This document shows positions 1 to 8,008 of a stretch of DNA of 25,580 nt, one piece after another (the first letter of the stretch is position 1; every line of letters begins with the position of its first letter). Origin of the DNA: Ophiothrix spiculata (Eukaryota; Echinodermata; Ophiuroidea; Amphilepidida; Ophiotrichidae); assembly GCA_000969725.1 (NCBI GenBank), contig JXSR01S003722.1. One strand, 5' to 3'. Position numbers and translations under genes: made by a program. The notes under the pieces are model-generated. The model did no database searches. It was not told the origin of the DNA and saw only the letters and a program-made list of their open reading frames with translations.

Positions 1-365
1 ATTTATTCGATACTGCGAATAGAGTCTTCCAAAACAAAAACATGTCCGTCGAGTCGCCGAAGTATTTACTGCATTTTCAAGGCGAAAAACACGTAAATAT
101 CATAAAATTTACAACAAATGTGTACAAAATAAAAAATAAAAATAAAAATGCCGGTCATAGAATTTCGAAATATATGACCGGGCGGGTGAGGGCAACACAT
201 CAATTTTTTTTTACGCCTAATACAAAATACATGAAAATACAAGAATCAGTGATTGAAAAGATGAAATTTAAGAGCCTTCTTGAAAACAGATGGCGATGTG
301 GCAATACGGATTGATGATGGTAAACTATTCCAGATGGATGTTGCCTTGAAGCAAAATGTATGGTC
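1..365 (-). mobile_element. 3' end of a non-LTR retrotransposon (LINE)
   Basis: On the minus strand the segment ending at 246 reads KATSIWNSLPSSIRIATSPS VFKKALKFHLFNH and then a stop. This is the typical C-terminal tail of animal non-LTR reverse transcriptase ORF2 proteins of the CR1, jockey, L2 or RTE kind (WNSLP...S...FK..L). Below 246 lies AT-rich sequence that would be the 3' UTR. Only the end of the ORF is present, so the copy is 5' truncated. The clade cannot be decided from this piece. Confidence 0.7.
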
Positions 366-570
366 AAATGCTCATTCACCCTTTACGGTGGTCTTACAGC
401 CAGTGACAAGTTCAAAAATAAAATACTAATGATTTTTTAACCATTTTGTATGAAATTCTAATTATCTACAGGAGCACTTTAAGCAAACAGAAGCCATTCC
501 AAAATCTTAATTAAAAAGTTCAAATAATTGACACAACGCCGTTCGTAGCTAGTCGTTGTAAGAATTATGA

Positions 571-680
571 TCATATCTTATGTACAAGAGATTGTGAACA
601 TTTCGTCATACATCGTATGCACAAGAGATTGTGAACATTTCGTCATACATCGTATGCACAAGAGATTGTGAACATTTCGT
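571..680. repeat. 37-base tandem repeat, three units
   Basis: Units carrying catacatcgtatgcacaaga followed by gattgtgaacatttcgt repeat three times; the last two are practically identical and the first is slightly diverged at its left end. This is a simple minisatellite in the dpy19l3 downstream intron. Confidence 0.9.
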
Positions 681-738
681 GTCTGCAATAGCTGCCATTT
701 TTCATAAATTTGCATTGCACATAATGTCCAGTTTAGGA

Positions 739-803
739 TCAATGGCAATTGTAACGGTTCTTCAGGTGACAGTCACCTGAACAACCGTTTCAAGAGCCAT
801 TGA
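739..803. repeat. Interrupted palindrome (fold-back)
   Basis: tcaatggc pairs with gccattga at the two ends, aacggtt pairs with aaccgtt, and ttcaggtgac pairs with gtcacctgaa in the centre. It forms an imperfect 65-base hairpin, probably a miniature element remnant. Confidence 0.8.
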
Positions 804-868
804 CGTATGGTAGACAAGTTTTGAGGGTTGTGTCACTTTCTAGTGACAAGGTGTTCAATAAAATATCA

Positions 869-1299
869 CATATGTGACCGTCCACCCCAAAACAGAAGTA
901 AATGCAAGCTCTAGTCATTTTTGCTTTTTAAATTTTTTGCAAAGACCATGCTCTAAGGATTAAAATGACACCTTAATAAACTTCACACGATTTCCAGAAG
1001 TCAAGTTATGGTCCGCCAAAGATTGTCAGGGAGTAAAACGTATAACTGAGATATACGCGTTCAAAGATTAGTAAGCCCTATATTTTCTGTTGATCGTCTT
1101 AAGAATGTGCCAATTTATTTCACATTTCCTATCATTTTCTTGAAATGAAACTTTGCTGGTATTTTGTAGTAAGCACTAGGATTGTGAATCTGTCAAAAAA
1201 TCAATTTCGGCAATTATGACCTTGACATGTATTTTCACCTGTAGCGCAAAATGAAGTTTCTGGCATTTACTGCTCATACGGGCTGGACGGTCACATATG
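869..1299. mobile_element. Non-autonomous DNA element with catatgtgaccgtcca ends
   Basis: catatgtgaccgtcca near 869-884 is inverted as tggacggtcacatatg at 1284-1299. The 430 bases between are AT-rich and non-coding. It lies in the intron just downstream of the last recognised dpy19l3 exon. The family is not named, and a target duplication is not clear. Confidence 0.6.
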
Positions 1300-1353
1300 G
1301 TAGACATTGCAGATACAACTTTCTTGCACTTACATTACAATTTGATCCCTTAC

Positions 1354-1488
1354 CTTTCCAGAAGGCACCATGTGAAGAGCTGAGCTCCCGTATAGAGCAG
1401 CTGCTTGAAGGAGAAAAATGAACTGTGCAAACTGCCATGATAATACAAACATGAAAGAACTGAAAAGGATCCCACCTAGGGTGACGAG
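1354..1488 (-). CDS. dpy19l3: dpy19l3 exon: SWQFAQF transmembrane segment
   Basis: This exon has 135 bases, exactly 45 codons, flanked by ttttatttgcag and AAAG/gtaagg, with phase 0 at both ends. It encodes LVTLGGILFSSFMFVLSWQF then AQFIFLLQAAALYGSSALHM VPSGK. It matches the DPY19 family helix around the conserved WQF.QF motif. It is the last dpy19l3 exon I can find; the next should lie further left or outside the window. Confidence 0.94.
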
Positions 1489-4400
1489 CTGCAAATAAAA
1501 GTAAGAACAACATTGAGTTTAGGCAATTACCTATTTTAAAAAGTAGGATCCAATTTTAACATAAGTTTATTTTACTGACTGACCTTGAATTATAAAACAC
1601 ATTTTTGCAAGGTTTTGCTTGCTTGCTAGGTAAAGATTATGCTTGCAAAACAAAAAACGCCTTAGCCCAGGAATGTGAGCTTTTATGGAAACAAAAAAAA
1701 AGAAATCCTTATATGCAGGACATCAGCCAACAAAGTGGAATATTGATTTGCCTCTACCTACGAGGCTACGTCTTGCTGGTTTCAATTAATATGTAAGGCT
1801 TGGCGTCCAAAGACATTCGCTTGGCTGAGTGACATTCGCTCTTGATATTCGCTCTGACTTATTCGCTAAAACGGAGAGAGAATGTCGCTATCATTGAACG
1901 AACATCAATTCAATCAATGAAAGCGAATGTCGCTTTTGTGCATGTTGAAGTGGTATGATTATTGAATAAACAAACCCAAGAATATTTGGAGTGATTTTCG
2001 CTCCAATTCAATCTGAAGTGTAGCGAATGTCGTGAAATTTGTTAAGTGAATGTCGCTTCCCGTTAGAGCGAAGTTTTCTTGGTAGGGTGAGCGAATGTCA
2101 CTCCGGCGAGCAAATGAATGTCTTTAGACGCCAAGCCTCACGGTAGCTTTTGCTGGCGACTTAACCATACCTGCTTTCTTGGAGAAGTTGTTGGTTTCAA
2201 ATAATATGTAATAAGTGCTATTTGTAGAAACAGAAATGGGAAGCCAAAACTCTCCCTGAGGGGTATGGTGTACTCCACTCTAGTTGAGTCAGGCCTGCAA
2301 AAAAAGACAATATTAAATGATTAGTAACAACGGATCGTTTCCAAGTCTAACTTTATTTGCAGGGGTGCTCTAGCTATATCATGTGTCCATCTGCCGGTAT
2401 CGACAGTAATTTACTGTGAGAGAAAAATAGTTCTTAACAAAAAAGTAAAACAAAAGATGGAGTTGATCATCCAACTCCTGCCAATTTAGTATTACACACA
2501 TTTGTTCATATTATATGAACTAAACATAACATTTGGTATGATTTTCACTTTAACATTGAGGTCAATGTCTGGGTCAATGGGTCAATGGGTCAATTGATTT
2601 ATTTGAAATCAATTCCATCCCACCACCTGGCCATTTGCATGTATGCAATAATGTATTTATTTCAGAATCATGTGTCCTAATAAAGTTAATTACATGTGTA
2701 GATGAGCCAAACAACCAAATTGTGGCAATTCAAAGTTAGTATGCTTCAATAATATCCCATGAAAAGCTTAATCTAATGCAATAAGTTGTCACTCAAAAAG
2801 CGGAACTCTTGATACCAACAGTCCACAGCATGGTCATCCATTTACAGTGATAATACTGAGTGTGACATCTTTTTCAAGTCCCTCAAACTAATGTATAATC
2901 CAAGGAATTTAAAAAGGGGGAATTGGTACTTAGTACTCACAACCATCTTGTTGCTGTGTGGTGCCAAATTTTGCACCTATAGACAAATCCGACAAAGCAC
3001 TCTCGAAAGACCGCCCTCTTGCGTCGCCGCCATTACGGGGGGCCAATTTAGTAGTTGTCACCATAGTCAATACATTGAGATGTCAGTCTTTTAGGCCTAT
3101 CCCAGGACCTATATTCTATGTCCATCTTAAATCGAACTTCTCTTTTTACTGAATGAAATTACTGCTGAATGATGTGGTTGCTAAAATACGCAATTTGACG
3201 TGCGTTGTAAGAACGCTGTTCTAAAAGCACGCGTTTGTTATTTACGCGCGGCAGCTTTGTTGGATATTTACGCGCGTGCCATTCATAATCGGACATGTTG
3301 AACTGAAACTAATATCCGATATAAAGATGGTATAATTGGCATACTAAACGCGAACCAGTGACTATGGGGTAAGTTTAATGATTGGGATCCCGTGAACAAT
3401 AAACTTTTTATGCCCACTATGTAAGCACCCCGGTAAACACACTTATTATAGCATCAACATGATTTTGGAAACTTATCCATAATATTGCTACTGAACAATG
3501 TAGGCCTATTATAATAGACGTACTGCCTCGCAAAAATGTGTTTGACTAGTTTCAGAACATCACGTACCTCTAGCCTAAAGCAGGTTTTTCTTTTCAATCT
3601 TTTGAATATAACAAAATAATAAAATCGGAAACAATTATTATGGTAGTGTTTTCCTGTTTTCGAATCATCTGTCTATATTAAAGGAGTTTTTAGCTAGACA
3701 CAAATAATCTTTTTGTCTTTTTAGTAACATTTTCAAAGTAAGCAGATCCCATTTTTTCAAGAAGGTGCAAAAAAGAATATCAAAAACCTGACGGCTTCAG
3801 CTTTTTAAGTGACAACTTGAATTTGCGCAGGCTTCCGCTATCATCATTGGCTTTTATTTTTAGTAAGTTCAAGTTCTTTCCACGAGTATCAAGACATTGA
3901 ACATTTTTTTTCGCTAAAGCTTTCCTTTTTAATGCAAGTGAATTTACTATCCTATATAGGCCTATATCTTTAAATAATACAACCGAAAACTCCCAGAAAA
4001 GCCATGAAAATTAATATCGATCCGCATATACAACGTATAAGGTATACAAAAGTGGCCCCCGATGACCCCCCTCAATGGCGGACGCAACAGCGCCACACAC
4101 GGTTAAGACAAATCAACATGCGCGGTCGGATTCGTCTATAGATTTCTTATATTTTTTATATACAAATATACAAGCATGGAAACCATAGTTGGAATGCATG
4201 AATCTTTACTTGAAAAGCAAATAGCAGGTGCATTTTATTTCACACGCAAATAGTGTCCATATTTCCATTTGGACCTATTCAAACTTGCACTGAGGAAGAT
4301 AAAGATTTCTATTACAATGGGTATAACAACTTACCATGAGTGACCATCAAGATGTCAGGCATTAACAAAAGAGTACCATTTCTCTATTTTAAATTCCTTA

Positions 4401-7400
4401 GAATAATGACCATACTTAGGGACCGCTTCTAACACTCAACCAGGGGTCAACCGCCGTTTCTGGCTGGTTGCTATTGTTCTAAACAATAGCAACCGCCCAG
4501 AACCTCCTGTTCCCAGCGGTCAACCACCAGTTGAGTTTTGAAGCGGTCCCTTACTTGTTGAATATATAGAAAGCTGTGGCCAGCACCCCTGCTAACCATG
4601 AGCCACTCAGCAGCCATGCAGTATAGTACAGTGCCATCATATACATGCCGTGAAGGGCAAATACTACACCAATGTAGAAGACAGGCTTCAAGTTATATAT
4701 TCCTACCACATACTTACTTGTTGAATATATAGAAAGCTGTGGCCAGCACACCTGCCAGCCAAGAACCACTCAGCAGCCATGCAGTACAGTACAGTGCCAT
4801 CATATACATGCCGTGAAGGGCAAATACTGCATCAACGTAGAAGAAGATGGGCTTCATGTTATCCTGTAATTAAAGTAAAGACAATAGTTCTTGTTAGTAC
4901 AAGTCTTGTAAAAGGTGGTGTGGGATTAACTGCCCTAACATGACAAAATAAACAATTCTTTTTTAAAACATGTACATTTTGTGTACATGTGTAAATTAGG
5001 TATTCAAACACGCCACAGAGTTGTTCATCGCGAATCAACAACGATGCATCCATGCGTCTGCGTATTTTTATCACGTGAGGGTGGCGTGATAAAAATATGC
5101 CGATGCATCGAATGCAGCAACAATTCAACAACGAAAATCTTCCTGAAAATGTATGAATTAAATTATCAATGTTTTTAATAGAACAGATAGACCAGCTCAT
5201 CTTCAAAAAATATTAGCATAATCTGAAGCAAAGTGCTAGTTTGTGAATGTTTGCTGCTTTGACGTTTTCAATTTTTCCCAAACACCAGGCTTTTGCACGT
5301 ACTATTATGTGCCTGACACTCTATAATTAGTGCATCGACTTATGTGTACTGTGTAAACGTACTTCTGTAAACGCTGTGCCGTGCTTGACGCACTAATTTG
5401 AATATCACCTGTGGATTCATCACGAATCATCAACGGTACGCTCCTGTATAAGAAGATATAGTTAGTTGTTGAATGATCCTATCTATGGGACCCATATATG
5501 TGACATAGATTGCTAAACTTTGTTTTAGGGTCTGACGATTCATCGTAGCAGTGACCTTTAGACACAAACCTCATATTCAATGGAAGCGAGACTGGTGCCA
5601 TGGAAACTTGTTGAATAACCTAAATATATGGTACTGGGTTTGTACAAAAATGCCAGGAAAACTTCTTCATAGATGTTAAACCTTTACAATCCATTGATAG
5701 TACTCCATATCTCCATGTCATTACTGTAGAAACGGACCTGTTACTACGGAAATCAAATTATTGCTATATGTTCAATCATACCTGCATATATGGTATTGTC
5801 TGGTAAATATTAAACTGCCAGAATAACTTCTTGATAGTTGTTAAACCTCTCCAGTACATTAATAGGCCTCCAGTTCTCAGTGTCACTACAGTAGAAACAG
5901 ATCAGTTTCAGAAGGAAACCAACCTTACGATGGAAATGTATTTGTTCTGACCTGTATTATATGGTAGCGTTTTGTACATGATTGCCAGAATAACCTCCTG
6001 ATAGATGTTAAACCTCTCCAGTACAATGTTCTCCAGTTTCCCTATCATTACTGTAGAAACAGATCTTTTACAGTACAAGCCAACTGTTTGGTGGAAACAT
6101 GTTCCTTCTTACCTGTATATACGGTAGTGTTTAATACATGACTGCCAGGATAATCTCCTGATAGATTTTAAACCTCTCTAATACAACATTCTCCACTTTT
6201 CTGTGTCATTGCTGTAGAAACAGATATTTTACAGTACAAATAGATGGAAACCAAGGAATTTTTATAGGGGAACCAGTTTTCTCTGCCATCTTGTGTCACT
6301 CATGGAGCAGAGTTATTGTACCTCCGGACATATTCGGAGTTTGGCCCGATATCCAGGCAAATCACTTAAATCTTCACTTGATGCATATTTAGCATTTGCA
6401 TTTTGTTTCACGCGCAAACCATGTCTGCATTTCAAGTAGCGTGTATTGCGACTTGCTCTGATCAAAGTACGCAAATTTTCCCGCTAATCCGTTGCAAAGA
6501 CTCTCGAAGTGTGGCACGTGGAGTCGTAAAATGCCGGAGGTACAATAACTCGCCCACCATAAGCGTCAATCTAAGATGGCTGCCATACCATAGGATTTAC
6601 ATGGCAGTGAAATCAAAATGGCGGCGAGTACCTGTTCCCCTATAAAAATTCCTTGATGAAACCTTCCGGGGAAACCTTCTTACATGTATATATAGTAGTG
6701 TTTTATACAAGAATGCCAAGATAACCTCCTGATAGATGTTAAACCTCTCCAGTACATTAATAGCCATCTGTTCTCTGTACCATTACTATAGAAACAGACC
6801 TGTTACTACCAAAACCAAAACAGTTGCCGTGGACAGATGTTCACCCTTACCTGTATATATGGTAGTGTTTTGTACATGACTGCCAGGATAACCTCCTGAT
6901 AGATGTTAAACCTCTCCAGTACATTGATAGTCCTCCAGTTCTCTGTGTCATTGTCTTGAGTCAAATCTAATAGACCTGCATCAAAAAAAAAAAAAAGAGC
7001 AAATCAAGCTATTGTTTTTGTGTAATTAGTGGGCAATTGTTTTCTACATAATTTTAAATTCTTTTCATTGCTGCAGAAGATATTTTGGAGTTGGCTTGTA
7101 CCTGGAGATGGCTTGCGCCTGGGGTTGAATTGTGCCTGGAGTTGGCTTGTGCCTGGCATTGGCTTGTCTGGAAGTGGCTTGTGCCCAGAGTTGGCTTGTG
7201 CCTTGAGTTGGCTTGTGCCTGGCATTGGCTTGTCTGGAAGTGGCTTTTGGCCCCAGGTGGGCTTGTGCCTTGAGTTGGCTTGTGCCTGCGATTGGCATGT
7301 GCCTGGGGTTGGCTTGTGCCTGCGGTTGGCTTGTGCCTGGCGTTGGCTTGTCTGGAAGTGGCTTGTGCCCGGAGTTGGTTTGTGCCTGAAGTTGGCTTGA

Positions 7401-7945
7401 GACTGGAGTTGGCATGTGACTGGAGCTGGTTTCTGCCTGGAGTTGACTTGGTCCTGTAGTTGCTGTGTTTGGAGTTGCTGTGCCTGGAGTGGGCTTGTGC
7501 CTGGAGTTGGTTTGCACCTGCATGCTACATGATTAAAATGCTTGGCACAACATTTGAAAATAAACCTTACCCTGCTTTTTTCAAAAAAGTGGTTCTCTTG
7601 TTGAATGTTAGTCTTTAGACATTACCATGGAAACTATTTTCTGCCAAAATGAGTCTTATAAATGGAAATACAGAGGCATCAATTTTATCCCTTTAGACAT
7701 TGCCATGGAAAATGTTTTCTGCCAAAATGAGTCCTATAAAGGGAAAAGGATACAGAGGCATCAGCTTTATCCCAAACCAAATCAAAATCTGATTATTCCA
7801 CATTCCGCCTGCCCCACCAAACCCCATCAGCTAACATAATGTCAAGAATCTCACCATGAGAAATAGATGGAGCTTGTAAAAGTTGCTTGTAGTAGGAATA
7901 ATATAACCCTGATTCTGTGCGGAATGAGATCTCACGCTCAACCTC
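1354..7945 (-). CDS. dpy19l3: DPY19-like protein C-mannosyltransferase, partial gene (five exons)
   Basis: DPY19 proteins are multi-pass ER membrane GT-C enzymes that transfer mannose from dolichol-phosphate-mannose to tryptophan of WxxW motifs, as in thrombospondin repeats. Exons 7855-7945, 6851-6975, 4718-4863, 2171-2294 and 1354-1488 join to 621 bases (207 codons) without a stop. The join runs from a luminal segment with EREISFRTE and LYYSYYKQ, through TINVLERFNIYQEV, to hydrophobic segments, TRVEYTIPLRE and SWQFAQF. From memory these words fit human DPY19L3 better than DPY19L1, L2 or L4 (for instance NIYQEV and YYKQ). The piece corresponds to roughly the first third of a protein of about 700 residues, after the first membrane segment. 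The N-terminal exon(s) are unidentified upstream, and the C-terminal exons lie beyond base 1. The family call is strong; the L3 subtype is likely. Introns hold MITEs, a minisatellite and duplicated exons. Confidence 0.93.
1489..1795. other. Intron stretch, no feature
   Basis: Intron between the exon at 1488 and the MITE at 1796. It is AT-rich; a short open frame on the plus strand shows no coding character. Confidence 0.6.
1796..2138. mobile_element. MITE rich in gcgaatgtcgct words
   Basis: The ends aggcttggcgtccaaagaca and its inverse (tgtctttagacgccaagcct) form terminal inverted repeats of about 20 bases with a mismatch. Inside, gcgaatgtc and its relatives recur many times in both directions, a sub-terminal repeat pattern common in MITEs. 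There is no coding potential. It sits in a dpy19l3 intron, 32 bases past the donor at 2171. Confidence 0.8.
2171..2294 (-). CDS. dpy19l3: dpy19l3 exon: STRVEYTIPLRE segment
   Basis: This exon has 124 bases, one base plus 41 codons, after tttttttgcag and before CAG/gtatgg. It enters at phase 2 and leaves at phase 0. It reads PDSTRVEYTIPLRESFGFPF then LFLQIALITYYLKPTTSPRK Q. The TRVEYTIPLRE stretch is a DPY19 hallmark following the second hydrophobic segment; QIALITYYL starts the next helix. A MITE (1796-2138) ends only 32 bases beyond the donor. Confidence 0.95.
2295..4410. other. Long dpy19l3 intron with decayed repeats
   Basis: No exon was seen here. gggtcaat repeats lie at 2574-2596. A tatagacaaatccgac...gccgccatt segment near 2980-3040 recurs in inverted, diverged form near 4068-4145, suggesting the ends of an old inverted-repeat element of about 1.1 kb. 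The segment near 4180-4270 resembles part of the MITE at 6252-6655 (gcattttatttcacacgcaaa against gcattttgtttcacgcgcaa). Confidence 0.45.
4418..4550. mobile_element. Short MITE abutting the donor of duplicate exon A
   Basis: agggaccgcttc...aacactcaac on the left is inverted as gttgagttttgaagcggtcc on the right, with inner palindromes ggttgctattg/caatagcaacc. Flanking tactt on both sides (4413-4417 and 4551-4555 or so) fits a 5-base target duplication. Its right end touches the AAGTA of the exon A donor. Confidence 0.75.
4555..4694 (-). CDS. dpy19l3: Duplicate transmembrane exon, copy A (possible alternative exon)
   Basis: A second copy of the exon at 4718-4863, offset by 163 bases and about 90 percent identical. 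It is open and encodes LKPVFYIGVVFALHGMYMMA then LYYTAWLLSGSWLAGVLATA. Relative to copy B it has one in-frame 3-base loss, about six amino-acid changes (mostly conservative) and about five silent codon changes. The donor AACAA/gtaagg is kept. The acceptor is unclear: only about 15-25 bases separate it from the donor of copy B, with no pyrimidine tract. The nearest TAG is out of phase, while an AAG is in phase. It may be an alternative exon that cannot be joined to copy B, or a recent non-functional duplicate. Confidence 0.6.
4718..4863 (-). CDS. dpy19l3: dpy19l3 exon: transmembrane segment, copy B (primary)
   Basis: This exon has 146 bases, 48 codons plus two bases, between ctttactttaattacag and AACAA/gtaagtatg. 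It enters at phase 0 and leaves at phase 2. It encodes DNMKPIFFYVDAVFALHGMY and then MMALYCTAWLLSGSWLAGVL ATAFYIFN, two hydrophobic stretches matching the DPY19L3 region with LSGTWLSGLL. Its end joins the exon at 2294 to make FNKPDSTRVEYT. It has a true pyrimidine tract and a consensus donor, so I take it as the constitutive version; a sister copy lies immediately downstream. Confidence 0.93.
5042..5110. repeat. Palindromic fold-back
   Basis: cgatgcatc and gatgcatcg enclose cgtatttttatcacg and its near inverse cgtgataaaaatatg. It is a 69-base imperfect hairpin within the intron between the exon array and exon B, probably part of an old miniature element. Confidence 0.7.
5111..5579. other. Intron stretch, no feature
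   Basis: Intron between copy 6 of the array and the palindrome. No exon or repeat is recognised. Confidence 0.5.
5620..5723 (-). pseudogene. Degenerate copy 6 of the FNIYQEV exon (most diverged)
   Basis: The leftmost copy. It is flanked by ccgtttctacag and a weak TAG/gttatt donor. In the ancestral frame a TAA replaces the codon before RF (TTG TAA AGG), and the flanking sequence is the most diverged of the series. It ends the array on the side facing the next real exon. Confidence 0.75.
5782..5885 (-). pseudogene. Degenerate copy 5 of the FNIYQEV exon
   Basis: A copy with tttctactgtag before it and ATGCAG/gtatga after it. It keeps TENWRPINVLERFNNYQEVI in the ancestral frame but then hits GTT TAA where the intact exon has GTC ATG, and its entry phase is 2 rather than 1. 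The splice signals persist although the reading frame is broken. Confidence 0.78.
5952..6050 (-). pseudogene. Copy 4 of the FNIYQEV exon, open but out of phase at its end
   Basis: This copy has 99 bases between tttctacag and ACAG/gtcaga. Entered at phase 1, as the upstream exon demands, it is open throughout and reads MIGKLENIVLERFNIYQEVI followed by LAIMYKTLPYNT. One extra A near the 3' end makes it leave at phase 1, so joining it to the exon at 4863 would create GGA TAA at once. It is either a dead duplicate or a chain-terminating (poison) exon; nothing in the sequence proves that it is used. Confidence 0.75.
6113..6211 (-). pseudogene. Degenerate copy 3 of the FNIYQEV exon
   Basis: An exon-like copy flanked by tttctacag and CAG/gtaagaag. 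It shares with copy 4 a 4-base deletion between the TGGAG and AATG segments, so these two are sister duplicates. A TAA replaces the codon after ATG TAT in the MYKTLP segment, and the length up to the RF codons does not fit the upstream phase 1. It is not usable as a coding exon, although both splice signals look good. Confidence 0.8.
6252..6655. mobile_element. 404-base MITE inserted in the exon array
   Basis: The terminal repeats are perfect inverts over 22 bases, starting caaggaatttttatagggga on the left and ending in its complement on the right. The flanks gatggaaac and atgaaacc are similar, but no clean target duplication can be set. It sits in the intron part of the unit between copies 2 and 3. 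An 80-codon open frame inside is not recognisable as a transposase. Confidence 0.9.
6684..6785 (-). pseudogene. Degenerate copy 2 of the FNIYQEV exon
   Basis: The minus strand repeats the dpy19l3 exon at 6851-6975 with high identity across GTACTGGAGAGGTTTAACAT and the following VILAF-like stretch. An acceptor-like ctatag and a donor-like CAT/gtaaga flank it. It has lost coding ability: one base is missing in the segment equivalent to NWRTIN, and TAA or TAG codons appear right after any usable acceptor. The second half is still open. It is read as a decaying exon duplicate. Confidence 0.8.
6851..6975 (-). CDS. dpy19l3: dpy19l3 exon: FNIYQEV segment, intact copy of an exon array
   Basis: This exon has 125 bases. 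A long T run ending in gatgcag precedes it and CAG/gtaagg follows. It enters at phase 1, completing a glycine codon with the exon at 7855, and leaves at phase 0. It encodes LLDLTQDNDTENWRTINVLE followed by RFNIYQEVILAVMYKTLPYI and Q, close to the DPY19L3 luminal segment before the next membrane helix. It is the only fully intact member of a six-copy series; the other five lie downstream between 5620 and 6785. Its first 25 or so bases differ from the other copies, which instead carry a tttctacag-type acceptor at the equivalent place. Confidence 0.93.
7083..7512. repeat. 18-base minisatellite (gagttggcttgtgcctgg type)
   Basis: About 24 variant copies of gagttggcttgtgcctgg run through this block, including a recurring variant with cattggcttgtctggaagtg. 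Because the unit is a multiple of three, open frames cross it on both strands (QAQANSRHKPTPGTS-like one way, LELACAWHWLV-like the other). These are a by-product of the repeat, not evidence of a gene. It lies in the intron between the exons at 7855 and 6975. Confidence 0.92.
7612..7772. repeat. Two-copy tandem duplication of about 80 bases
   Basis: tttagacattaccatggaaa...ctgccaaaatgagtcttata...cagaggcatc is followed directly by a second copy with a few changes. It is an intron duplication of no recognisable coding content. Confidence 0.85.
7855..7945 (-). CDS. dpy19l3: dpy19l3 exon: luminal EREISFRTE / SYYKQ segment
   Basis: This exon has 91 bases, 30 codons plus one base. It follows a pyrimidine-rich tract ending in tttcag and ends CATG before a gtgaga donor, so it enters at phase 0 and leaves at phase 1. 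It encodes EVEREISFRTESGLYYSYYK and then QLLQAPSISH. This is the conserved first luminal stretch of the DPY19 family; the acidic residues here lie in the GT-C active-site loop as known for the family. It is the most N-terminal exon I can place. The preceding exon should carry the first membrane helix and was not found to the right. Confidence 0.93.
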
Positions 7946-8008
7946 CTGAAATGACAAACAGAAAAAGAACAAATGCAATTAGCACCAAAAAAATTACAAA
8001 AAGGGGGG

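Larger units (their letters stand above)
5580..6980 (-). repeat. Tandem array of six exon-plus-intron units
   Basis: Units of about 161-173 bases each contain one FNIYQEV exon with its acceptor, its donor and about 65 bases of intron (words such as tactacggaaacc, tggaaacatgtt and cttacctg on the plus strand). Unit starts, taken at the donor ends, lie at 5620, 5782, 5952, 6113, 6684 and 6851. The 571-base gap between the fourth and fifth shrinks to about 167 once the 404-base MITE is removed. Only the unit nearest the upstream exon is intact. Confidence 0.9.

Noticed and set aside
571-680. CRISPR-like repeat array
   Set aside because: Three directly abutting 37-base units without spacers in a eukaryotic intron; it is a minisatellite.
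4320-4400. Donor-like gtaagttg near 4335 (minus) as a further dpy19l3 exon
   Set aside because: No pyrimidine-tract acceptor or family-like coding sequence precedes it, and the phases of exons 4718 and 2171 already join perfectly.
4859-5206. 115-codon minus-strand open frame next to exon B
   Set aside because: It crosses the exon B acceptor and the 5042-5110 palindrome, and shows no domain; the true exon frame is different.
6403-6645. 80-codon open frame inside the 404-base MITE
   Set aside because: No transposase motif, and the element is too short to be autonomous.
7065-7523. 152-codon minus-strand open frame rich in QAQANSRHKPTPGTS
   Set aside because: It is entirely a translation of the 18-base minisatellite; a similar open frame exists on the other strand, and it lies in an intron.
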